Source: Paracoccaceae bacterium
GTDB lineage: Bacteria > Pseudomonadota > Alphaproteobacteria > Rhodobacterales > Rhodobacteraceae
Reading direction: 5' to 3'
Assembly: GCA_024304985.1 (NCBI GenBank)
Contig: JAMWZC010000011.1
Location: forward strand, 36,029 to 100,028
DNA length: 64,000 bases
In this document: positions 55,786 through 64,000 of the stretch, piece after piece
Numbering within the stretch: the stretch's first letter is position 1
Layout of the letters: each line of letters starts with the position of its first letter
Notes under the pieces: generated by a model
Database searches by the model: none
The model's input: only the letters and a program-made list of their open reading frames with translations
Told to the model about the DNA's origin: nothing
Made by a program: the position numbers and the translations under genes

Positions 55786-57096
55786 ATGCTGAGAGCCCTA
55801 TCCCAACCCGCCGTAAAGCTGATGGAGCGGTATCTGCCCGATCCTTTCATCTTCGTGGTGCTACTGACCCTGATCGCTGCTGCGGCGGCGATTCTGTTCG
55901 AAGGCACCCATCCGGTCGCGGTCGCGCAGATGTGGGGCGACGGGTTCTGGGCGCTGCTGGCGTTCTCGATGCAGATGTTGCTGGTGCTGGTGACGGGGTT
56001 CATTCTGGCCTCCTCGCCGCCGGTGAAGAAGGTCCTCGCGCTGCTGGCCGGGCTGGCCAAGACGCCCGGGGCGGCGATTCTGCTCGTCTCGGTTGTGTCG
56101 TTGCTGGCGTCATGGATCAACTGGGGATTCGGTCTGGTGGTGGGCGCATTGTTCGCCAAGGAACTGGCACGTCAGGTGCGCGTGGATTACCGTTTGCTGA
56201 TCGCAGCGGCCTATTCGGGTTTCGTGATCTGGCATGGGGGCGTGTCCGGGTCGATCCCGCTGACGGTGGCGACGCCGGGGCATTTCACCGAAGGCCAGAT
56301 CGGCGTGATCGGCACGGGTGACACGATCTTTGCCGGGTTCAACCTGATCATCGTGGCGGTGCTTTTCGTGGTGATCCCGTTGGTCAACCGGCTGATGCTG
56401 CCCACCGAACAGGACAGCGTCTATGTCACGCGCGACCAGTTGGGCGAGGATGAGAAGCCCGTCTTCACGCCGACCCGTCCGGCGGAATACCTTGAGAGCA
56501 GCCGGGTGCTGATGCTGCTGATCGGGGTGCCGGGGTTGCTGTTTCTGGGGCACTACTGGTTTGTGCGCGGTGGCGCGATCAATCTGAACATCGTGAACTT
56601 CATGTTCCTGTTTCTGGGGATCGTGATGCATGGCACGGCGCGCAATCTGCTGGATGCGCTGAACGATGGCATCAAGGGAGGCGCGGGTATCGTGATCCAG
56701 TTTCCGTTTTACGCGGGGATCATGGCGATCATGACCCAGTCGGGTCTGGCGGAGAGCCTGTCGGAAGGGTTCGTGAGCATTTCGACCGCCGCCACGCTGC
56801 CGTTCTGGACCTTTCTGAGCGCGGGGATCGTGAACCTGTTCGTGCCATCGGGCGGCGGTCAATGGGCGGTGCAGGCGCCGGTGATCCTGCCGGCGGCGCA
56901 AGCGCTGGGCGCGGATATCTCGCGCGTGGTGATGGCGGTGGCCTGGGGGGATTCCTGGACGAACCTGCTGCAACCGTTCTGGGCGCTGCCGATGCTGGGG
57001 GTTGCCGGGTTGAAGGCCAAGGACATCATGGGCTTTTGCCTGATCCATCTGGTGATCACGGGGACGATCATCGGGACCTTGCTGGTCGTCCTGTAA
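55786..57096 (+). CDS. atoE: short-chain fatty acid transporter, AtoE-like
   Basis: A 436-residue polytopic permease of the AtoE family, proposed to carry acetoacetate, butyrate and other short fatty acids. Blocks: RYLPDPFIFVVLLTLI at the start, the paired SWINWGFGLVVGALFAKELA and FVPSGGGQWAVQAPVILPAAQALG segments, and [26 protein letters not shown] precedes ATG 55786. No partner CoA-transferase (atoDA) is adjacent. It ends with a strong terminator. Confidence 0.9.
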   Translation: MLRALSQPAVKLMERYLPDPFIFVVLLTLIAAAAAILFEGTHPVAVAQMWGDGFWALLAFSMQMLLVLVTGFILASSPPVKKVLALLAGLAKTPGAAILLVSVVSLLASWINWGFGLVVGALFAKELARQVRVDYRLLIAAAYSGFVIWHGGVSGSIPLTVATPGHFTEGQIGVIGTGDTIFAGFNLIIVAVLFVVIPLVNRLMLPTEQDSVYVTRDQLGEDEKPVFTPTRPAEYLESSRVLMLLIGVPGLLFLGHYWFVRGGAINLNIVNFMFLFLGIVMHGTARNLLDALNDGIKGGAGIVIQFPFYAGIMAIMTQSGLAESLSEGFVSISTAATLPFWTFLSAGIVNLFVPSGGGQWAVQAPVILPAAQALGADISRVVMAVAWGDSWTNLLQPFWALPMLGVAGLKAKDIMGFCLIHLVITGTIIGTLLVVL

Positions 57097-57120
57097 ACCG
57101 ATTGCGCTGAGAGCGATTGA

Positions 57121-57150
57121 CCCCGTCCGCCGTTCTGCGGGCGGGGTTTT
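57121..57150 (+). terminator. rho-independent terminator of atoE
   Basis: CCCCGTCCGC (57121-57130) pairs with GCGGGCGGGG (57137-57146), one G-T pair, loop CGTTCT, tail TTTT. Confidence 0.85.
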
Positions 57151-57178
57151 CCTTTGTCTGCGCTGGGGGGGGCGGGGC

Positions 57179-59668
57179 TTAGCGTTCCGCCTGCGCCACC
57201 ATCCCCTCGACCTTGTCGCCATAGGGCAGGGGCGCGGGCTGTGCCAGACCGTGGCGGGCCAGCCATGCCAGCACCGGGCCTGCGACGAAGAGCGACGAGG
57301 CCGTGGCGATCACCACGCCCGCGATCATCGGGGCGGCAAAGCCCGCCACCGCCGGACCACCCCAGAGCGCCATCGGCAGAAGCGCGGCGATGGTGGTGCC
57401 CGAGGTGAAGAGGCAGCGGCCCAGCACCTGATTGAGGCTGCGGTCGATCACCTGTGACAGGGGCTGATCGCCGCCGTCGTGCAGATGTTCGCGGACGCGG
57501 TCATAGACGACGACCTTGTCATTGACCGAATAGCCGATCAGCGTGAGCAAGGCGACGATGGTGGTCAGGTTCACTTCCCATCCCATCAGGGCGATGAGGC
57601 CGAAGGTCTTGGTCACGTCCAGAAACAGGACGGCGATGGCCCCCAGCGCGAAGTGCCACTCGAACCGGAGCCAGATATAGGCGAGCATGGCAAAGACCGC
57701 GAGGGACAGGGCCAGCGCGCCCGCCCATGCCAGATCGGCGCTGAAACTGGGGCCGACAAGGTCGATCTGCGGAAAGCTGATGCCCGGCACGACGCTGGCG
57801 GCGGCCTGTTCGACGGCCTGAACGGTGTCGGGTCCGGCCGCGCCCTGCACGCGCAGCAAGACTTGCGTCGGATCGGCGAAGGCTTGCAGGCTGGCATCGC
57901 CCGGCAGGGCAGTTGCCAGGGCGGTGCGCATCTCGGCCAGAGGCACGGGGGTGGGGGATTGCAGCACCATCTGCACGCCGCCGGTGAAGTCGATGCCCAG
58001 CGTGGGGCCGGGCCAGACCAGCGCGCCGATGGCCCCGAGGGACAGCAGCGCCGAGATGGACAGGGCCAGCGCGCCCTGCCGCATGAAGCCGAAGGCGCCG
58101 GGTGCGGCGATGCGGCCGATCAGGGGCGCGATCTCAAGCCGGCGCATGGCGCGCCAGTGCAGGATGGACTCCATCATGGCCCGCATCAGCACGATGGCGG
58201 TGAACATCGAGATCACGATGCCCAGGCTCATGGTCACAGCAAAGCCCCGGATCGCACCGGCGCCGAACCAGAACAGGACAAGCATCGCCAGAAGCGTCGT
58301 CAGGTTGGCGTCGAGGATCGTGGCCCAGGCGCGCTCGTAGCCAAGGCGCAGCGCCTTGGTGGCCGACGCGCCGCCCGCGGTTTCCTCGCGGATGCGGCTG
58401 AAGATGAGGATGTTGCTGTCCACCGCGATGCCAAGGCACAGGATGATGCCCGCGATGCCCGGCAGGGTGAGGGTCGCGCCCAGCATCCCCAAGGCCGTGA
58501 GGGTGAGCATCACGTTCAGCCCCAGCACGGCGCTGGCGAGCAGGCCCCAGCCACCATAAAGCGTGACCATGATCGCCACGACCAGCGCCAGACCCAGCGC
58601 ACCGGTGATCAGGCCGGTGATGATGGAGTCGCTGCCAAGGGCGGCCCCGACGCTGCGTTCCTCGATCACTTCGAGCGAGGCAGGCAGGGCGCCGGAGTTC
58701 AGCAGCACCGCGAGGGTCTGGGCCTCGTCCACGGTGAAATCGCCGGTGATCTGGCCCTGACCGCCGGGGATGGCCTGCTGGATGACCGGGGCGGTCAGGA
58801 CCTGACCGTCCAGCACCACGGCAAAGCGCTGGCCCACGTTCTCGGCCGTCAGCTCGCCAAAGCGGATGGCCCCGGCGCGGTCGAAGCCGAAGCTGATGAC
58901 GGGGCGTTTTGTCTGTTGGTCGAAGGCCAGTGCGGCGCGGTCCAGCCTTTCGCCGGACAGGGCGACGCGGTCCTCGACGGGCAGGGTGCCCGTGCCGTCG
59001 CGCATCGGCAGGGCGCTGACGCCCGGTCCGGTGGCGGGGGCGACCATGTGAAAGCTCATCTTCGCGGTCGATCCCAGAAGGTCGCGCAATTGGCCGGGGT
59101 TTTCCACACCGGGCATCTGCACAAGGATGCGGTCGGCCCCGACGCGGCTGATCACCGGCTCGGACACGCCGACCTGATCGACGCGGTGGCGGATCACCTC
59201 GAGGCTGCGGTCGGCGGCGTCGGTAGCGGCATGGTCCAGCCCGGTCTCGGTCAGGGTGAGGGTGAGTTGGTCACCGGTCCGGTCCAGCGTCACCGCGATG
59301 GGCGCGCCGGGAATGGCGGCTTGCGACAGGGCGGTGGCGATGGTCTGTTCCGCGGCGGGTGAGGCGGGCAGGGTGATGCCCTGGTCGGTCATGGTGGTCC
59401 GGGCCGGGGGCAGGTCCGCGTCGCGCAGCGCCTCGGCCACGAGGGCGCGCAGGTCGTCGCGCCGCGCTTCGGACAGCGCGGGGCGGTCCACCGCCAGCAG
59501 CAGATGCGCGCCGCCTTGCAGGTCGAGACCCAGCGAGACGGTCTGCGCCGTGGCCCATTGGGGCAGGCGCGCGCGTTGGCTGTCGGTCAGGAAGTTGGGA
59601 ATGGCCGTGGCCACTGCGAGCAGCAGCAGCACGGCATAGGTCATGACGACCCATGGTGATCTTTTCAT
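57179..59668 (-). CDS. secDF: SecD-SecF fusion, protein translocase accessory subunit
   Basis: An 829-residue fusion of SecD and SecF that uses the proton gradient to pull proteins out of SecYEG. SecD part: SLGLDLQGGAHLLL, the large periplasmic P1 domain with two halves, GITGDFTVDEAQTLAVLLNSGALP-type region, and CLGIAVDSNILIFSRIREE (proton aspartate). SecF part from about residue 540: GIDFTGGVQM, and IGYSVNDKVVVYDRVREHL. The order and motifs are complete. Many alphaproteobacteria have separate secD and secF; whether a split pair also exists elsewhere is unknown. YajC is not adjacent. Confidence 0.94.
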   Translation of the reverse strand: MKRSPWVVMTYAVLLLLAVATAIPNFLTDSQRARLPQWATAQTVSLGLDLQGGAHLLLAVDRPALSEARRDDLRALVAEALRDADLPPARTTMTDQGITLPASPAAEQTIATALSQAAIPGAPIAVTLDRTGDQLTLTLTETGLDHAATDAADRSLEVIRHRVDQVGVSEPVISRVGADRILVQMPGVENPGQLRDLLGSTAKMSFHMVAPATGPGVSALPMRDGTGTLPVEDRVALSGERLDRAALAFDQQTKRPVISFGFDRAGAIRFGELTAENVGQRFAVVLDGQVLTAPVIQQAIPGGQGQITGDFTVDEAQTLAVLLNSGALPASLEVIEERSVGAALGSDSIITGLITGALGLALVVAIMVTLYGGWGLLASAVLGLNVMLTLTALGMLGATLTLPGIAGIILCLGIAVDSNILIFSRIREETAGGASATKALRLGYERAWATILDANLTTLLAMLVLFWFGAGAIRGFAVTMSLGIVISMFTAIVLMRAMMESILHWRAMRRLEIAPLIGRIAAPGAFGFMRQGALALSISALLSLGAIGALVWPGPTLGIDFTGGVQMVLQSPTPVPLAEMRTALATALPGDASLQAFADPTQVLLRVQGAAGPDTVQAVEQAAASVVPGISFPQIDLVGPSFSADLAWAGALALSLAVFAMLAYIWLRFEWHFALGAIAVLFLDVTKTFGLIALMGWEVNLTTIVALLTLIGYSVNDKVVVYDRVREHLHDGGDQPLSQVIDRSLNQVLGRCLFTSGTTIAALLPMALWGGPAVAGFAAPMIAGVVIATASSLFVAGPVLAWLARHGLAQPAPLPYGDKVEGMVAQAER

Positions 59669-59713
59669 GTGGAAACGGTCCTTGATGTGTTGCGGTTGTC
59701 TGGCGTCGAAGGC

Positions 59714-60076
59714 TCAGACCGCGGGGGGACCGTGGGGATAGGGGCGCAGATGGGCGGCGCGGGGTGGTGTCGCGATGCGAAGCGCGGGGGCGATGGTCTG
59801 CGCGGTGGCGCGCTGCGGTGGCAGGGTCGAGGGCCGCGCCGTCACGGCATCGGGGGTGTCGTCCTGCGGCAGGGCGGCGATCAGGCGCGCGCTGTCCGTG
59901 GGCAGGATCGCAGGCGTCGCATCGGCCATGAGGTCCGCCGCCCCGGTGGGGGCGACAGCGGCTTGTGCGGCACGCGGGTCGGGGATCAGATCGCCCAGCA
60001 GCAACCCCAGAACCAGGAGCAGCCGCGACAGGATCGCGGCGGCACTGGTTCTGAACAGGGTTGCGGGCATCTTCAT
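59714..60076 (-). CDS. small exported/anchored Ala-Pro-rich protein
   Basis: A 120-residue protein with an N-terminal hydrophobic helix (about 10-30, signal peptide or anchor) and a low-complexity remainder rich in Ala, Pro and Thr with no cysteines. No family recognised. The start overlaps the antiporter stop by 4 nt (ATGA) and the end is 45 nt before secDF, so it bridges the antiporter and secDF transcripts. Whether the signal is cleaved is open. Confidence 0.55.
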   Translation of the reverse strand: MKMPATLFRTSAAAILSRLLLVLGLLLGDLIPDPRAAQAAVAPTGAADLMADATPAILPTDSARLIAALPQDDTPDAVTARPSTLPPQRATAQTIAPALRIATPPRAAHLRPYPHGPPAV

Positions 60077-60993
60077 CCCTGTGCTGCTACCACATAGGCG
60101 ACATAGGCCACCAGCATCATCAGACCGATGCCGCGCCCGATGCTGGGGCGCGTGACCAGCAGAAAGGTCAGTACGGCCGAGACAGCGATCATGATCGGCA
60201 CGTCGAAGGTCAGGAAGCGGGTCGAGACCGGGATCGGGGCGATCAGGGCGGTGACGCCGAGGATGCCCAGAATGTTGAAGATGTTGGAGCCGACGATATT
60301 GCCGATGGCGATTTCAGACTGACGGCGGAAGGCGGCGATCAGCGAGGTGGCAAGTTCCGGCAGGGAGGTGCCGACTGCGACGATGGTCAGGCCGATGAAC
60401 GCCTCGGACACGCCGAAGTCGCGGGCGATGGACACGGCCCCGTCCACCAGAAACCGGGCACCGACCATCAAGGCGGCCAGACCGCCCGCGACCCAGAGCA
60501 GCGAGATCAGCATGGTGGCGGGGGGCTTGGCGCCGTCCTCTTCCTCGGGGGCGGAGCCGGACTGGCGGTAAGCCCAGACCAGATAGGCGGCAAGGCCGGC
60601 CACCAGCAGGGCGCCGGCGGGGCGGCCCATCACGCCCATGGCGAAGATCGGCACCAGCGCCACGGCTGCCGCCATCATCACGGCGGTGTCGCGGCGCAGC
60701 GTGTCGCCCAGCACGCGGATGGGCCAGACCATCGCGGACAGGCCCACGATCAGCAGGATATTGGCGATGTTGGAGCCCACGACATTGCCAAGCGCGATAT
60801 CGGGCACGCCGCGGAGGGCGGCATCGACCGAGACCAGCAGTTCGGGGGTTGAGGTGCCGAAGCCGACCACGGTCAGGCCGATCAGCAGGGGAGGGATGGC
60901 CAAGCGGCGGGCGATATCGACGCTGCCGCGCACGAGGGCTTCGCCGCCGAGAAACAGTCCGACGATGCCACCAAGCAGATAAAGATAGTCCAA
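60073..60993 (-). CDS. calcium/sodium antiporter (CaxA/YrbG family)
   Basis: A 306-residue membrane exchanger with the two alpha-repeats of the K+-dependent Na+/Ca2+ exchanger family: GFGTSTPELLVSVDAALRG...ALGNVVGSNIANILLIVG and VAVGTSLPELATSLIAAFR...AIGNIVGSNIFNILGILG. The start is probably TTG 60993, since AAAGGA lies 8 nt upstream and no ATG/GTG fits the N-terminus; longer frames add non-homologous sequence. Likely extrudes Ca2+ in exchange for Na+. Confidence 0.9.
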   Translation of the reverse strand: MDYLYLLGGIVGLFLGGEALVRGSVDIARRLAIPPLLIGLTVVGFGTSTPELLVSVDAALRGVPDIALGNVVGSNIANILLIVGLSAMVWPIRVLGDTLRRDTAVMMAAAVALVPIFAMGVMGRPAGALLVAGLAAYLVWAYRQSGSAPEEEDGAKPPATMLISLLWVAGGLAALMVGARFLVDGAVSIARDFGVSEAFIGLTIVAVGTSLPELATSLIAAFRRQSEIAIGNIVGSNIFNILGILGVTALIAPIPVSTRFLTFDVPIMIAVSAVLTFLLVTRPSIGRGIGLMMLVAYVAYVVAAQG

Positions 60994-61252
60994 GATCAGG
61001 GTCCTTTGCGCCGGGTCGTCCGGCCATGTTGCGTGAGGTGTAGATGAAGGTTCAAGCCTGCAACCCCCGCCTGAAAATAATCCTGCCGCTGTGTGACTCC
61101 GACCCGTCACGGTTGCGTCTGTTCCGCGCGCCTGCCTTCCTGATCGGTGGATCACATCTTGACGCGGGGACGGCTGCATCCAACCTGTGACATGCATATA
61201 TATATGTAGCATGCCGCCGGATCGCGGCGGATCGCAGCGGAACACGAAAGTC

Positions 61253-62242
61253 ATGAGCAGGATCATCACGCGACCCATGGCGGGCGCGCCGACACGGTCA
61301 GCCAGAGGGGGCGATCCGGTGCGGGCGCAGGCGGCGCAGCAGATCCGGGCGCGTGCGGCGCTGGTCGATGGCTTTGTGGCCCGTCATTTTCGCTTGCGCG
61401 GCACCTTGCATTTGCATGGGGCGGCATTGGGCGGTGATATCCTGCGCGCCCCCGTCAATCTGGTGCTGGCCCCGGTCCATGCGCTGATCCGGTTGCTGGC
61501 TCTGGTGGCGGCTGTGCTGGGCGCAAGGCGGGTCGCAGCGTGGTTGCGCGGGCGGTCCATCCTGTTGCCCACGCGCGTGGGCGCGCGGGTCGAGCGGGCG
61601 GTGGTGACCGAGCTTCTGGGGCTGCCCTGGCCGCAGCCTGCGCCGGATCATGATGCGGCGGTGCTCCAAGCGATCCTGTCCGCGCCGCAGTTGCGCCCCG
61701 TGCTGCGCCAGCAGGGAGATCCCGCAGAGGCCACGGCGCAGGGGCGCCGGCTGGCGGGCATGGTGTCGGGCTATTCCGGCACGCGGACTGCCGTGGCCGA
61801 GATTGCGACGGCGCTGGTCCTGCTGTTGGTGGGCGCGCTGGTGTTTCGGGCGCTGACGCCGGGGATGATCTCGATGGCGCCAAATCTGGCCGGTGTGGTG
61901 GCCCATGGCGCGGCGGTTGCGGATTTTCCCTTGGGCCAGACCTTGGGCGGGGTCTGGTATGGCCTTTTTCCTGTAGGCGTGTCGCCGTGGTTGATGGCTG
62001 GGGTAGTGGTCGCGCTGGTGATGCTGGGCGCGGTCATGGCGGCTTTCGCCGGTATCCTTGCCGATCCGGTGCAGGCGCGTCTTGGTCTGCATCAACGCAG
62101 ACTGGAACGCCTGATCGCGGCCATGGCGGCGGAGGTCGAGGACGGTCAGGGCAAGGGCTTTGCGGCGCACGAGCATGCGCTGGCCCGAGTCATGGATGTC
62201 TGGGACGCTGTGGTCAGTCTGCTGCGGGCCTTGCGCGGTTGA
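61253..62242 (+). CDS. uncharacterised membrane protein (possibly DUF6635)
   Basis: A 329-residue protein with a soluble N-terminal part, a membrane segment at about residues 70-90 (LVLAPVHALIRLLALVAAVLG) and two more near the middle and end (TALVLLLVGALVFRAL; WLMAGVVVALVMLGAVMAAFAGIL). It ends with an amphipathic helix. It recalls a Rhodobacteraceae-specific DUF6635-type family, from memory only. ATG 61253 is used; the longer frame begins inside an AT-repeat dyad. Function not known. Confidence 0.65.
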   Translation: MSRIITRPMAGAPTRSARGGDPVRAQAAQQIRARAALVDGFVARHFRLRGTLHLHGAALGGDILRAPVNLVLAPVHALIRLLALVAAVLGARRVAAWLRGRSILLPTRVGARVERAVVTELLGLPWPQPAPDHDAAVLQAILSAPQLRPVLRQQGDPAEATAQGRRLAGMVSGYSGTRTAVAEIATALVLLLVGALVFRALTPGMISMAPNLAGVVAHGAAVADFPLGQTLGGVWYGLFPVGVSPWLMAGVVVALVMLGAVMAAFAGILADPVQARLGLHQRRLERLIAAMAAEVEDGQGKGFAAHEHALARVMDVWDAVVSLLRALRG

Positions 62243-62321
62243 TGTTCGTCGCGGTCACGTCACCTATATTGTAACGCTGAACCAGTCGCGCCCGCGTCAT
62301 GGCCGCCCATTGAGGACATAT

Positions 62322-63608
62322 ATGTATATCGAGATCGGAATTGTTCTGTGCCTGACCCTGCTCAACGGTCTTTTGGCGATGTCTGAGCTGGCCATCGTGT
62401 CGGCCCGGACCGCGCGGCTGCAACTGATGGCGGATCGTGGCAGCAAGGGAGCAGTGACGGCCATTCGCCTTGCCGCGGATCCGGGGCGGTTCCTGTCCAG
62501 CGTGCAGATCGGCATCACGCTGGTGGGCGTGCTGTCGGGGGCCTTCTCGGGTGCGACTCTGGGCGCGCGGCTGTCGGATTTTCTGCTGGCGCAGGGTGTC
62601 TCGTCCGGTGTGGCGCTGCCGCTGGGGGTGGGCTCGGTCGTGGTGGCGATCACCTATCTGTCGCTGATCGTGGGGGAACTGGTACCCAAGCAGATCGCGT
62701 TGCGTGCCCCCGAAGCGGTGGCCGCACGGGTGGCGCCGATGATGCAGCTGGTGGCGACTGTGGCCGCCCCGCTGATCTGGGTGCTGGATCGCTCGGGCAA
62801 GCTGGTGCTGCGCCTGTTGGGGCAGTCCGGTGATCAGGCACAGCAGGTGAGCGATGAGGAAGTGCGTCTGATCATTTCGGAAGCCGAGTCGGCGGGGGCG
62901 ATGAAGCCTGCCGAGACCCGGATGATCGCCGGGGTGATGCGGATCGCCGATCGTTCGGCCCGTGGGTTGATGACGCCGCGCAGCGATGTGGAGATGCTGC
63001 CCCTGGATCTGGACCGGGCGGGGCTTCTGGAGCGGCTTGACCGGCTGACCCGGTCCAAGCTGCCCGTGTGGGAGGGGGAGCCGGACAATATCGTGGGTGT
63101 GCTGGTGGCGCGTGACCTGCTGGTCGCCGACAGGGGGGGCGACGGATTCGATCTACGCGCCGTGCTGCGCGAGGCCCCCGTGGTGCGGGACGGGCAGGGC
63201 GCGCTGGATGTGATCGAGAACCTGCGGCGCGCGCCCGCGCATATGGTTCTGGTCTATGATGAATACGGCCACTTCGAGGGGATCATCACCCCGATGGACG
63301 TGTTGCAGGCGATCACCGGCGATTTTCATGAGGATGGCGAGGCCGAGCCCAAGATGGTGACCCGGAAGGATGGCAGCCTGCTGGTGGCGGGATGGATGCC
63401 GGTGGACGAGTTCGCCGATGCGCTGGGCCTGCAACTGGAGACGGACCGCGACTATCAGACCGTGGCGGGGATGGTGCTGGACCGGATGGGCCGTCTGCCG
63501 CAGGTGGGCGAGACGCTGGAAGAGGGCGCCTGGCGGATCGAGGTGGTCGATCTGGACGGGCGGCGGATCGACAAACTGCTGGTCGCGCGTCGTGACGGGA
63601 GCGGGTGA
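62322..63608 (+). CDS. CNNM/CorC-type transporter with CBS domains (hemolysin family)
   Basis: A 428-residue membrane protein of the CNNM/TlyC/CorC family, linked to Mg2+ or Co2+ efflux. The N-terminal DUF21 domain (about 1-180; LLAMSELAIVSAR, LSLIVGELVPKQIALRAPE) has three or four membrane segments, then a CBS pair (about 205-320; MTPRSDVEMLPLD, HFEGIITPMDVLQAI) and a C-terminal CorC_HlyC domain (about 345-425). GAGGA precedes ATG 62322. Follows the uncharacterised membrane protein by 79 nt. Confidence 0.9.
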   Translation: MYIEIGIVLCLTLLNGLLAMSELAIVSARTARLQLMADRGSKGAVTAIRLAADPGRFLSSVQIGITLVGVLSGAFSGATLGARLSDFLLAQGVSSGVALPLGVGSVVVAITYLSLIVGELVPKQIALRAPEAVAARVAPMMQLVATVAAPLIWVLDRSGKLVLRLLGQSGDQAQQVSDEEVRLIISEAESAGAMKPAETRMIAGVMRIADRSARGLMTPRSDVEMLPLDLDRAGLLERLDRLTRSKLPVWEGEPDNIVGVLVARDLLVADRGGDGFDLRAVLREAPVVRDGQGALDVIENLRRAPAHMVLVYDEYGHFEGIITPMDVLQAITGDFHEDGEAEPKMVTRKDGSLLVAGWMPVDEFADALGLQLETDRDYQTVAGMVLDRMGRLPQVGETLEEGAWRIEVVDLDGRRIDKLLVARRDGSG

Positions 63609-63671
63609 CCCACGCGGTGGAGGTGAATCGGCGGCCCGACTCGGACTGCGATTCCGGATCTGGCCTGCTGG

Positions 63672-63699
63672 CCGGCGAATCCAGGGACAGATTCGCCGG
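63672..63699. repeat. perfect 10-bp inverted repeat downstream of the CBS gene
   Basis: CCGGCGAATC (63672-63681) and GATTCGCCGG (63690-63699) with an 8-nt loop, 64 nt after the stop codon. No T-tract follows, so its role is open. Confidence 0.55.
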
Positions 63700-64000
63700 A
63701 GCGGGCACCGGGGAATCGGTTGTCACCGTTCGCTGATCCGCGAGATGCGCGTTGAAACGGACTGCGGTCGCAGGCGGCTGGGCCAACAGGGCAAGGGCCT
63801 TGTGCCGCTCTGGCAGGCAGTCCGGCAAAGAGTTGCACAGCATTTTCGATTTTCGTGAATTTTCCTCTTGCGGCCAGATCAGCTTATCCCTAAATAGCCC
63901 CTCACGGCGACGCAGAGACGCGGCGCTGGGGACCGGACGGAACGTGGTAGCGGTGCTGCTGAGGGAGATCCGGGTGAGAATTTGGGGATAGATTGAGCGG
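63700..64000. other. tail of window, no supported gene
   Basis: The last 300 bases show no frame with convincing codon use. A TTGCAC box with a 17-nt spacer before TGAATT (63832-63860) could be a promoter for a gene past the edge, but the match is weak. Confidence 0.4.

Noticed and set aside
63752..63991. 79-codon frame at the right end
   Set aside because: No ribosome-binding site, codon use unlike neighbours, no recognisable domain.

Overview
The window looks like a chromosomal stretch of a high-GC alphaproteobacterium of the Rhodobacteraceae (Roseobacter/Rhodobacter group). This is inferred from gene content and codon bias: DmdB/DmdC-like CoA enzymes, a propionyl-CoA synthetase beside a mesaconyl-CoA transferase/hydratase pair, SecDF-type translocase, OpgG/OpgH, many ATGA/TGATG gene overlaps, and a recurring short intergenic motif. 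No rRNA, tRNA, CRISPR array or transposase gene was found. About 55 protein genes were supported.

Layout. 1-7,000 (+ strand): end of a gamma-glutamylcyclotransferase-like gene, an MFS permease, a BCCT transporter, an SLC13-type permease with RCK_C domains, a luciferase-like monooxygenase and a small membrane protein. 7,000-9,850: glyA divergent from nadK, then an exported CIA30-like protein. 9,960-16,540 (- strand): maeB, then a Meh-like hydratase and Mct-like CoA transferase, then prpE; this is a carbon-assimilation block. 16,680-22,320 (+): a tightly overlapping nucleoside-salvage operon, VOC-cupin / cdd / deoA / deoB / add / upp. 22,390-24,760: a SPOR-domain protein facing an uncharacterised one-TM protein.

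24,860-26,280 is the only clearly foreign-looking stretch. It is AT-rich and holds one orphan gene whose product carries a HEPN-like RDLLAH motif, its own sigma70-like promoter, and next to it two 178-nt direct repeats. A shortened third copy of the repeat lies at 38.4 kb.

26,280-38,870 is a lipid/acyl-CoA degradation region: DmdB-like ligase, DMT exporter, sulfotransferase, fadB/J, a 107-aa protein, thiolase, GST, an LCAD-like dehydrogenase, a 70-aa protein, a DmdC-like dehydrogenase and two MerR regulators with TTGACGT motifs at their promoters. 38,980-46,240: two hotdog thioesterases and a MATE pump in one overlapping operon, then a TetR regulator divergent from an RND adaptor/pump pair. 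46,300-51,830: pyrD with DUF952, a 5'-nucleotidase, an MFS permease, a SRAP protein and a PcaC-like protein. 51,900-55,460: opgG / 59-aa protein / opgH for periplasmic glucans. 55,790-63,610: AtoE, SecDF fusion, a small exported protein, a Ca/Na antiporter, an uncharacterised membrane protein and a CBS/CorC protein. The last ~390 bases hold no supported gene.

Most promising for follow-up: the HEPN-like AT-rich island with its repeats; the GAGTATTT..CAAGATGAA intergenic motif family; the Mct/Meh pair; the VOC-cupin fusion at the head of the nucleoside operon; and several small uncharacterised proteins locked by overlaps into well-known operons. Start sites and functions are read from the sequence alone; no database search was run.
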